Below the pieces are notes generated by a model. It saw only the letters and a program-made list of their open reading frames with translations, was not told the DNA's origin and did not search any database. From NCBI GenBank assembly GCA_012512605.1, contig JAAZDX010000035.1, positions 1-9,375 of the forward strand: 9,375 nucleotides of DNA, in the 5' to 3' direction. Origin of the DNA: Bacillota bacterium. Lineage in GTDB: Bacteria; Bacillota; UBA4882; UBA10575. The translations under genes were made by a program, and so were the position numbers. Within the stretch, counting starts at the first letter, position 1, and each line of letters opens with the position of its first letter. Positions 1-5,413 of this stretch are shown here, piece after piece.

Positions 1-439
1 GGCAAAGGGAGACCACGGGCACATGAACGGTGAGGCGAAAATCATAGCCGGATTCGGTGAGCCGCCCCCAAAACTGACAAGAAAAATCTAAAGGGGAGGA
101 CAGGCCGCTGACCGGTGCGGTGACCGGCATAAAATAACGAAAATCCAGGGTTAAATCGGCTGCTGATGCTTTGAGCTTTGTTTTCAATTCGGTCAACATC
201 AGCTTTAACTCCCGACCGGAGATGGGTTTATCGCCCCAGGCGACCAGGACCTCCAGGAAGCGGCTGAGGTGGGTTCCTTTATATTGCTCAGGGAGGTTAA
301 CGGCGGCGGTGATCTTGCCTAAAATCTGCTGGTAACCACCATCGCGCGTCGCGATCAGAAAAGGAAGGTGGACCTCCTTCACGCCAACCCGTTGAATTTC
401 AATGCCTCGCTGATCGAAGTGATTCTGAACATCTTCCAT
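1..439 (-). CDS. folE2: GTP cyclohydrolase IB (FolE2), N-terminal part, cut by window edge
   Basis: FolE2 converts GTP to 7,8-dihydroneopterin triphosphate and formate, the first step of folate (and, in some organisms, queuosine) synthesis; it acts in the cytoplasm. Reading the minus strand from the ATG at 439 gives 146 codons without a stop. The protein opens MEDVQNHFDQRGIEIQRVGV, the typical FolE2 start (DVQN, D-x-RGI-x-IQ-x-VGVK). It continues with KGTHLSRFLEVL at about residues 54-65 (family GTHMSRF-E) and reaches VPVVSLC at the edge, just where the family's conserved SLCPCSK cysteine motif begins. FolE2 is usually about 260 residues, so roughly 110 lie outside the window. AGAAAGGG lies about 8 nt before the ATG. 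The gene is divergent from dacF and about 3 kb from folP-folK. Identification rests on motif recognition by eye and is strong; regulation, for example by zinc, is not visible. Confidence 0.9.
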   Translation of the reverse strand, partial: MEDVQNHFDQRGIEIQRVGVKEVHLPFLIATRDGGYQQILGKITAAVNLPEQYKGTHLSRFLEVLVAWGDKPISGRELKLMLTELKTKLKASAADLTLDFRYFMPVTAPVSGLSSPLDFSCQFWGRLTESGYDFRLTVHVPVVSLC

Positions 440-499
440 GACAAAACCCTTTCTGAAAGTACTTAAACTGGCTAGTTTTTTCTCTTTTTCTTTATATTC

Positions 500-527
500 G
501 CATCGTTGACGATGCTTCCTTTTTTTT
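500..527 (+). terminator. Hairpin plus U-run in the folE2/dacF intergenic region
   Basis: GCATCG (500-505) and CGATGC (510-515) form a perfect 6-bp stem with a TTGA loop, followed by TTCC and a long T-run on the plus strand. In that direction it has the form of an intrinsic terminator. No plus-strand gene precedes it inside the window, so it may block antisense transcription coming out of folE2 or sit in a longer dacF leader. The short stem and the interrupted T-run limit confidence. Confidence 0.5.
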
Positions 528-543
528 AACCCAGTGTTTCCAC

Positions 544-573
544 GCATAATGCTTCTTCCTTTTGTAAAAACTT
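544..573 (+). promoter_or_regulatory. Candidate sigma-F promoter for dacF
   Basis: GCATA (544-548) matches the sigma-F -35 consensus GYWTA. Exactly 15 nt later, GTAAAAACTT (564-573) matches the -10 consensus GgnnAnAnTw at all fixed positions except the weakly conserved second G. Transcription would begin near 580, leaving about 25 nt of leader before the dacF start at 605. In Bacillus subtilis dacF belongs to the sigma-F regulon, so the position agrees with known biology. The site was found by eye and could also be used by sigma-G. Confidence 0.6.
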
Positions 574-604
574 TTAAAGACGGGAAACTTAAGGAGGAAG
601 TATA

Positions 605-1768
605 ATGCGGAAGAGATGGAGAACACTAGTTATTCTTACCTTTTTACTTGGATTGCTATGTGCCCAGAGCACCTTGGCGGCCCTTCCCTTCAATATTCAG
701 TCGGAATCGGCCTTACTGATGGAAGTCACCAGTGGTGAGATCCTTGTCGATAAAAACAGTAAAAAACCGTTGCCTCCGGCCAGTATCACGAAGATGATGC
801 TAATGCTCCTCGTCATGGAAGCGGTGGAGAGTCGACAGATCAAACTGACGGATAAGATCATTGCCAGCCCGGAAGCATGTCGGATGGGCGGTTCCCAGAT
901 CTGGTTGGAGCCGGGGGAAGAGATGACCGTTGAGGACCTAATGAAAGCGGTCAGCATAGTCTCCGCCAATGATGCCAGTGTTGCGCTGGCTGAATATATC
1001 TCCGGTTCGCACGAAGAGTTTGTGAAACTGATGAATAAGCGCGGGTCAGAGCTTGGCTTAGAAAACACAATCTATGTTAATGCCACCGGCTTGTCCCCCG
1101 ACGGCGGCGGCCCCGGAAATCAGACCTCCGCCTATGATCAGGCCATCCTTGCCCGGGAGCTGCTTAAACACCCTACGGTCTTAAAATGGACGGGGACTTG
1201 GATCGACAGTTTGCGGGGCGGAGAATCCTTTCTCCGGAACACCAACAACCTGGTACGCTTTTATGACGGCTGCGACGGATTAAAGACCGGATATACCAGT
1301 GAAGCCGGTTATTGCCTAGTCGCCACCGCCCAGCGGAACGGGGTGCGGTTACTTGCGGTGGTGATGAAAGCACCCACCTCTCCCGTGCGGAACAATGAAA
1401 TCACCAAACTCTTCAATTACGGTTTTAGCCAGTACAAGGCCTTAAAAGTATTAAATGCAGGCCAAATAATCGGCAAAACCAAAGTCATGAAAGGTTGTTC
1501 CAGCGAAGTAAATCTGATTGTCCCCGAAGATCTGCTTGTCGTCATAAAGAAAGACGTTCAGGCCACCCCCGAAGTTATTGCCCAGATCCCCCCAAAGGTC
1601 AGAGCGCCTTTGGCGGCGGGAGAACCGGTCGGCCAAATCATCGTTAAGATCGATGGCGAGACCAAAGTAACCGCCGATTTGGTGGCCGAAAGCGCGGTGG
1701 AAGAAAGCGGCTTCTTCCGATTTCTGTGGCAGATCGGTAAAAGTATTGCCGAGGGATTTTTCCGCTAA
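605..1768 (+). CDS. dacF: D-alanyl-D-alanine carboxypeptidase, DacF type (low-molecular-mass PBP)
   Basis: This is a serine D,D-carboxypeptidase that removes the terminal D-Ala from peptidoglycan stem peptides outside the membrane, and in spore formers contributes to the spore wall. Of 387 residues, the first 25 or so form a Sec signal peptide (charged RKRWR, a hydrophobic stretch, then STLA-A); the cysteine in it lacks a lipobox. All three active-site motifs are present: SxxK as SITK (Ser60, Lys63), SxN as SAN (120-122) and KTG (227-229). A PBP5-type C-terminal beta domain follows from about 275 to 360. The last 18 residues (FFRFLWQIGKSIAEGFFR) look like an amphipathic membrane-anchoring helix. 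AAGGAGGAAG ends 4 nt before the ATG. The gene lies directly upstream of spoIIAA-AB-sigF, as in Bacillus, which favours DacF over vegetative DacA; two terminators separate them here. Confidence 0.9.
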   Translation: MRKRWRTLVILTFLLGLLCAQSTLAALPFNIQSESALLMEVTSGEILVDKNSKKPLPPASITKMMLMLLVMEAVESRQIKLTDKIIASPEACRMGGSQIWLEPGEEMTVEDLMKAVSIVSANDASVALAEYISGSHEEFVKLMNKRGSELGLENTIYVNATGLSPDGGGPGNQTSAYDQAILARELLKHPTVLKWTGTWIDSLRGGESFLRNTNNLVRFYDGCDGLKTGYTSEAGYCLVATAQRNGVRLLAVVMKAPTSPVRNNEITKLFNYGFSQYKALKVLNAGQIIGKTKVMKGCSSEVNLIVPEDLLVVIKKDVQATPEVIAQIPPKVRAPLAAGEPVGQIIVKIDGETKVTADLVAESAVEESGFFRFLWQIGKSIAEGFFR

Positions 1769-1789
1769 ACAAAACTAGCCAACTACTAA

Positions 1790-1812
1790 AAAACCGCCCT
1801 ACGGGCGGTTTT
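1790..1812 (+). terminator. Intrinsic terminator of dacF (first of two)
   Basis: CCGCCC (1794-1799) pairs with GGGCGG (1803-1808) around a TAC loop, and the flanking AAAA/TTTT extend the stem to 10 bp. It lies 22 nt after the dacF stop. The A-rich side gives it some terminator activity on the opposite strand as well. Confidence 0.88.
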
Positions 1813-1822
1813 GCTTATTTGT

Positions 1823-1844
1823 GCTGGCTTTTGCCAGCTTTTTT
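1823..1844 (+). terminator. Second, tandem intrinsic terminator after dacF
   Basis: GCTGGC (1823-1828) and GCCAGC (1833-1838) form a perfect stem with a TTTT loop, followed directly by six T (1839-1844). Together with the hairpin just upstream it should insulate the spoIIA operon from dacF transcription. It also argues against translation starting at the GTG at 1821, which lies at its edge. Confidence 0.82.
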
Positions 1845-1911
1845 GATGTCTCTTCGTCAACTGTTTGCCGGCGGGCCACTACCACTTTTGGAAAAATAAA
1901 CCTTTTTACCG

Positions 1912-1938
1912 GCAGGAAAATTCCGTTATATGCCGAAA
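1912..1938 (+). promoter_or_regulatory. Candidate sigma-H promoter of the spoIIA operon
   Basis: GCAGGAAAA (1912-1920) fits the sigma-H -35 consensus RnAGGAWWW fully. After 11 nt, GCCGAAA (1932-1938) fits the -10 consensus RnnGAAT except for the last base. The start point would be near 1945, ahead of the ribosome binding site at 1965-1971 and the TTG start at 1980. In Bacillus subtilis spoIIA is transcribed by sigma-H RNA polymerase, so the placement is what the family predicts. No Spo0A box (TTTGTCRAA-like) was recognised nearby by eye. Confidence 0.65.
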
Positions 1939-1979
1939 AGAGGCTTGAGAGCCATGCCACGATTAGGGGGGATTCCGGT

Positions 1980-2318
1980 TTGAAATTGGAACTAAAACGG
2001 AACGGTCGGGTTTTAACCGTTCAAGTCTCCGGGGAACTCGATCTTTCGACCTCCCCGGCTTTTCGGAGCCGTATTGAAGAGGAGTTAGGGCATAACCAGG
2101 AGATTAAGCACTTGATCCTGGATTTACAAGAAACTAATTTTGTTGATAGTTCTGGTTTGGGGGCAATTTTGGGTCGTTACAAATCTATTGCCCAACGCAA
2201 TGGTAAGTTGACGGCAGTTAACGTTCCCCCTCATCTACAGCGCCTTTTTGAACTGTCAGGTCTCTTAAAGGTCATGACGATCTGCCCTTCCCTCGAGGAA
2301 GCTCAAAATTTCGATTAA
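1980..2318 (+). CDS. spoIIAA: Anti-sigma-F factor antagonist SpoIIAA
   Basis: SpoIIAA is the STAS-domain protein which, when unphosphorylated, binds SpoIIAB and frees sigma-F in the forespore. The chosen start is TTG at 1980, giving 112 residues against about 117 for the Bacillus protein. AGGGGGG (1965-1971) sits 8 nt before it, and the domain begins at once (LKLELKRNGRVLTVQVSGEL). The frame stays open back to a GTG at 1821, but that extension would run through the tandem terminator and the sigma-H promoter and matches no family residues. The phosphorylation motif DSSGLG is present; the serine SpoIIAB would phosphorylate is residue 57 (Ser58 in B. subtilis), followed by the characteristic AILGRYKS. 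The gene is first in the operon; its stop codon overlaps the AAGGAGG site serving spoIIAB. Identity is very secure, the start codon fairly so. Confidence 0.92.
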   Translation: MKLELKRNGRVLTVQVSGELDLSTSPAFRSRIEEELGHNQEIKHLILDLQETNFVDSSGLGAILGRYKSIAQRNGKLTAVNVPPHLQRLFELSGLLKVMTICPSLEEAQNFD

Positions 2319-2334
2319 GGAGGCTGGCCAGGGA

Positions 2335-2778
2335 ATGAAGGAAAACTATTTGAACATCTCTTTTCCGAGCTTACCCCATAATGTCAGTCTTTCCCGCGTG
2401 ATTGTTGCTTCTTTCGCCGCGCAGCTTGATTTTACCCTCAATGAACTGGAGGAAATTAGGGTTGCTACTTCCGAAGCGGTATCAAACTGTGTGATCCATG
2501 CTTACCCGGACCACCACGGGGAGGTTCGCTTGGAATTAATGATCAAAGATGAAACCCTAATGATTAAGGTAATTGATGAAGGCTGTGGCATTCAGGATTT
2601 GGATCTGGCCAAGACACCGGCCTATTCTACCGATCCGGAGCGAATGGGGTTAGGGCTGGTCTTTATGGAATCATTTATGGATGAAATGAACATTGAATCC
2701 CAGCTACAAAAGGGCACCCAGGTCTTGATGGTGAAGAAACCCGAACGGAGTAAGAATAGTAACCATGATTGTCAATGA
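2335..2778 (+). CDS. spoIIAB: Anti-sigma-F factor / SpoIIAA kinase SpoIIAB
   Basis: SpoIIAB is a GHKL-type ATP-binding protein that holds sigma-F inactive and phosphorylates SpoIIAA, acting in the pre-divisional cell and the forespore. It has 147 residues (146 in B. subtilis). The N-box EAVSNCVIHA supplies Glu47 (catalytic base) and Asn51 (Mg binding), the equivalents of B. subtilis Glu46 and Asn50. The G1 box is DEGCGI (81-86) and the G2 box MGLGLVF (104-110). Arg21 matches B. subtilis Arg20, which contacts sigma-F. AAGGAGG at 2317-2323, overlapping the spoIIAA stop, is 11 nt before the ATG. Its last 14 nt overlap sigF, implying coupled translation of inhibitor and sigma factor. No key residue is missing. 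Confidence 0.95.
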   Translation: MKENYLNISFPSLPHNVSLSRVIVASFAAQLDFTLNELEEIRVATSEAVSNCVIHAYPDHHGEVRLELMIKDETLMIKVIDEGCGIQDLDLAKTPAYSTDPERMGLGLVFMESFMDEMNIESQLQKGTQVLMVKKPERSKNSNHDCQ

Positions 2779-3526
2779 CAGTCAAGGCGATCCCAATCGC
2801 TTATCCCATGAGGAAACCCTCGCTCTAATCGGTCAAGTTGCATCCGGTGATGAACAAGCAAGAGCGCTCCTTGTTGAGCGGAACTTGGGTCTGGTCAAAA
2901 GTATTGTGGGTCGTTTTACTGGGCGGGGAGTCGAATATGATGATCTGGTGCAAATTGGTGCCCTAGGTTTAATGAAAGCGGTTGAACGTTTCAATCCTGA
3001 GCTGGAAGTCAAGTTTTCAACTTATGCGGTCCCTTTGATCATCGGCGAGATCAAACAATATCTCCGGACTGATGGGCTGATCAAGGTGAGTAGGGGCGAG
3101 AAAGAGCTGGCGCAAAAGGTCATGCGGGCGCGGACCCGTTTTATTGCTGAAAATGGGAAAGAGCCGACCTTAGCGGAGTTGGCAGAGCTCACCGCACTTA
3201 ACCGGGAAGAGATTGCGACTGCTTTAGAAGTAAGCAAACCCCTTTCTTCCTTACAAGAGGTGGTTTATGAAGAAGATGGAACGGCCTTAACCCTCGAGGA
3301 CCAAGTTGGGACCGAGGTTGAGGAAGAATTAGTTGAGGATTTTGCGCTGCGACAAGCCCTGCGCCAGTTGGAACCAAGATTGAGAATGATTATTGAAGAG
3401 CGGTTTTTCGGCGAAAAGACCCAGCGCGAGCTGGCGGAGAAGTTCGGCGTCTCCCAAGTGCAAATCAGTCGTCTCGAGAAAGTCGCCCTTTGTCGTCTCC
3501 GTGAACTCCTCCATGATCAGGTATAA
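2765..3526 (+). CDS. sigF: RNA polymerase sporulation sigma factor SigF (SpoIIAC)
   Basis: Sigma-F is the first forespore-specific sigma factor, held by SpoIIAB until SpoIIAA releases it. Its 253 residues are close to the 255 of B. subtilis. Region 2 spans about 36-106, including DDLVQIGALGLMKAVERF (59-76) and the DNA-melting and -10 recognition segment FSTYAVPLIIGEIKQYLR (84-101). Region 3 runs about 110-185. Region 4.2 carries the helix-turn-helix TQRELAEKFGVSQVQISRLE (219-238) that reads the -35 element. The ATG lies inside the spoIIAB end (14-nt overlap); the nearest SD-like GGAG is about 15 nt away, so translational coupling probably matters. The frame offers no better nearby start. Sigma-G is a close relative, but the spoIIA context settles the assignment. 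A terminator follows. Confidence 0.95.
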   Translation: MIVNDSQGDPNRLSHEETLALIGQVASGDEQARALLVERNLGLVKSIVGRFTGRGVEYDDLVQIGALGLMKAVERFNPELEVKFSTYAVPLIIGEIKQYLRTDGLIKVSRGEKELAQKVMRARTRFIAENGKEPTLAELAELTALNREEIATALEVSKPLSSLQEVVYEEDGTALTLEDQVGTEVEEELVEDFALRQALRQLEPRLRMIIEERFFGEKTQRELAEKFGVSQVQISRLEKVALCRLRELLHDQV

Positions 3527-3541
3527 TCCCCCTTATTAATC

Positions 3542-3569
3542 ATGGCCGTCGCGGCCATTTTATTTTTTA
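3542..3569 (+). terminator. Intrinsic terminator of the spoIIA operon
   Basis: ATGGCCG (3542-3548) and CGGCCAT (3552-3558) form a perfect 7-bp stem with a TCG loop, followed by TTTATTTTTTAT. It starts 15 nt after the sigF stop and separates the sporulation operon from folP. Confidence 0.85.
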
Positions 3570-3671
3570 TATAAAGAAAAGGAAGGATACTAAGGCTTGA
3601 CAACGAAGTAGGAAAAAGTTCGCCTTCGCGAAGATACCAAATAATTCGAACGAAAAGGAAGGAAAGCAGCG

Positions 3672-4877
3672 ATGGCTTTTTCAATACGTCTGATCTCCGC
3701 CAATCAACCGGCCGAAGTCTGGAAAGAGATGAACCGGATCGGCGTTTCGCCCGAAGGCTTGGAGCTGATGATTGGCAAAGGGGAGTTCCTGATCGTTAAA
3801 GTAAGTAATATTTCGGCACCAGCGGCGAATATTCTCAAACAGGAGATGCTGGCAAAAGGGGGCGAAGTTGCCCTCGGGAAAGAGATGGCTTATCTAAGGT
3901 CGGAGGTAGGGGAGGCCATTATCATGGGGACCCGTACACAGTACCGGCGCTTATTAGACTTACTACCCCGGCAACCTTTCGGTCTTGCCGCCTTGGCCCA
4001 GGATCTAAACCATTTATTGAATACCCTGGAAGAAGAACCCCCACCCCTGACGCTCAAAAACCAGCGTTTTGAATGGGGAAAAAAAACTTATATCATGGGG
4101 ATTATCAATATTACTCCCGATTCCTTCTCCGGTGATGGTCTGTTGGCACGGGATCGTTTGCTGACTAAAGTCTTGCGTCAAGCCGAAGCGTTTCTGGAAG
4201 CAGGTGCCGACGTATTGGATATCGGTGGACAATCAACGCGTCCGGGTTACACCCAGATCAGCGTGGAGGAGGAGAAAAGGCGGGTCCTCCCGGTGCTGGA
4301 AACTCTAGCCCAAAAAATCCCGCTCCCCCTTTCGGTGGATACCTATAAACCCGCGGTGGCGGAGGCCGCCCTGGCGGCGGGGGCCGATCTGATCAATGAT
4401 ATTTGGGGTTTGCAAGGGGATCCCACGATGGTCAAAGTCGCCGCGGTCGCACAAGCGCCGGTGATTGTGATGCACAATAAAACGACCCCGGATTACACCG
4501 ATCTCATGGGCGAAGTAGCTTCTTTTCTCCAAAACAGTATTGATCTTGCCGTAGCCCACGGTTTACCGCGGGAGAAAATTATTGTCGATCCGGGTATTGG
4601 TTTTGGTAAGACACCCGAACAAAACTTGATTGTTCTTAACCGTTTAGATGAGTTAAAGGCTTTAGGAGCACCGATCTTGCTGGGAACCTCCAGAAAATCG
4701 CTGATCGGGCATGTTCTGGGTTTACCTGTGGACCAGCGGTTAGAGGGGACCGCGGCGACGGTCGCCGTGGGAATTACGCGCGGTGCCCATTTAATTCGGG
4801 TGCATGATGTTGAAGAAATGGTTCGGGTAGCCCGCATGACCGATGCGATCCTTCATTCAGGAAATAGTTTTCGCTAA
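3672..4877 (+). CDS. folP: Dihydropteroate synthase with an N-terminal extension
   Basis: FolP joins 6-hydroxymethyl-dihydropterin pyrophosphate to p-aminobenzoate to give dihydropteroate, the step blocked by sulfonamides. The TIM-barrel domain occupies about residues 138-398 with all the usual motifs: IMGIINITPDSFSGDG (141-156), DIGGQSTRPG (183-192), SVDTYKP (221-227), IIVDPGIGFGKTPEQN (303-318), GTSRKSLIG (338-346) and the closing RVHDV (376-380). Ahead of it is an extra domain of about 130 residues; classical FolP is only 260-290 long. The extension looks folded (alternating hydrophobic segments, LIVKVSNISAPAANILKQEM), contains no recognisable catalytic motif and ends in a proline-rich linker (EEEPPPLT). 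I recall similarly extended FolP proteins in Clostridia. AAGGAAGGAAAG lies just before the ATG. First gene of folP-folK-ltaE. Confidence 0.93.
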   Translation: MAFSIRLISANQPAEVWKEMNRIGVSPEGLELMIGKGEFLIVKVSNISAPAANILKQEMLAKGGEVALGKEMAYLRSEVGEAIIMGTRTQYRRLLDLLPRQPFGLAALAQDLNHLLNTLEEEPPPLTLKNQRFEWGKKTYIMGIINITPDSFSGDGLLARDRLLTKVLRQAEAFLEAGADVLDIGGQSTRPGYTQISVEEEKRRVLPVLETLAQKIPLPLSVDTYKPAVAEAALAAGADLINDIWGLQGDPTMVKVAAVAQAPVIVMHNKTTPDYTDLMGEVASFLQNSIDLAVAHGLPREKIIVDPGIGFGKTPEQNLIVLNRLDELKALGAPILLGTSRKSLIGHVLGLPVDQRLEGTAATVAVGITRGAHLIRVHDVEEMVRVARMTDAILHSGNSFR

Positions 4878-4900
4878 TACAGAAAGAAGGGACCAGAGAC

Positions 4901-5383
4901 TTGCCGATTGTAGCAGTTGCCTTGGGTACAAATGTTGGCGACCGGGAAGGCCATTTACGAAAAGCCCGAACGGAACTGGAGGCTTTACTCAAAAACCCGG
5001 TTTTTTCGCGGGTCTACGAGAGCGAACCCGTTGGTTATTTGGATCAACCCTGGTTTTTAAATCAAGTGTGTGTCGGCGAAACGCCGGAGTTGCCTTTGGC
5101 CTTGCTGTATAAGTTTAAAATGCTGGAAAAAGCGGCTGGCCGCACGGGAGGACCACGTTTTGGCCCCCGTCCCCTCGACTTAGATCTCCTCTTCTACGGC
5201 TCTTGGGTTATGACCTCGACCATTTTGACCATACCCCATCCCCGTTTACAGGAAAGATCGTTTGTGATCCGCCCTTTGTTGGAACTGGCCCCTAATTGGG
5301 TAGATCCCTGCAGTGGACAAGGGTTGAAGGAGATTTGGGAAGCAAATAAAGGCCGCCTTTCCCGCTGCTACCCACTGGTATAA
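4901..5383 (+). CDS. folK: 2-amino-4-hydroxy-6-hydroxymethyldihydropteridine diphosphokinase
   Basis: FolK (HPPK) transfers pyrophosphate from ATP to 6-hydroxymethyl-7,8-dihydropterin, making the substrate of FolP. The protein has 160 residues, the normal size. It opens VAVALGTNVGDREGHLRKA (family LALGSNLGDR). The catalytic segment GPRFGPRPLDLDLLFYG (84-100) carries Arg90 and the Mg-binding Asp93 and Asp95, corresponding to E. coli Arg92, Asp95 and Asp97. IPHPRLQERSFVIRPLLELA (111-130) completes the family signature with His113 and Arg119. The start is TTG at 4901, 9 nt after AGAAAGAAGGG; no ATG in this frame precedes the conserved N-terminus suitably. It begins 23 nt after folP. In many bacteria folB lies between folP and folK, but it is absent here. 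Confidence 0.94.
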   Translation: MPIVAVALGTNVGDREGHLRKARTELEALLKNPVFSRVYESEPVGYLDQPWFLNQVCVGETPELPLALLYKFKMLEKAAGRTGGPRFGPRPLDLDLLFYGSWVMTSTILTIPHPRLQERSFVIRPLLELAPNWVDPCSGQGLKEIWEANKGRLSRCYPLV

Positions 5384-5384
5384 T
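5376..5384 (+). promoter_or_regulatory. Possible extended -10 promoter for ltaE
   Basis: TGGTATAAT fits the extended -10 form TGnTATAAT and overlaps the folK stop codon. No good -35 hexamer lies 16-18 nt upstream. A start near 5391 would place transcription just ahead of the ltaE ribosome binding site, giving ltaE some expression independent of folP-folK. It could be a chance match. Confidence 0.35.
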
Positions 5385-5413
5385 GCGCCCATCATAGAAA
5401 GGAGTTTTCCAAA

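Noticed and set aside
1173..1373. Minus-strand and alternate-frame open frames inside dacF, folP, ltaE and hndD
   Set aside because: They overlap strongly recognised genes, lack SD sites and show no recognisable motifs; they are shadows of the real coding frames.
469..1781. 11-bp inverted repeat TGGCTAGTTTT (469-479) and AAAACTAGCCA (1771-1781) flanking dacF, suggestive of a mobile unit
   Set aside because: Matches of this length are expected by chance in a window this size, there is no transposase or target duplication, and dacF next to spoIIA is an ancient conserved order.
1821..1979. Upstream extension of spoIIAA beginning at GTG 1821
   Set aside because: It overlaps the second dacF terminator and the sigma-H promoter, has no SD and no family-like residues; TTG 1980 explains everything better.
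3597..3625. TTGACA at 3597 as a full sigma-A promoter for folP
   Set aside because: The positions 16-18 nt downstream are GC-rich with no TATAAT-like hexamer.
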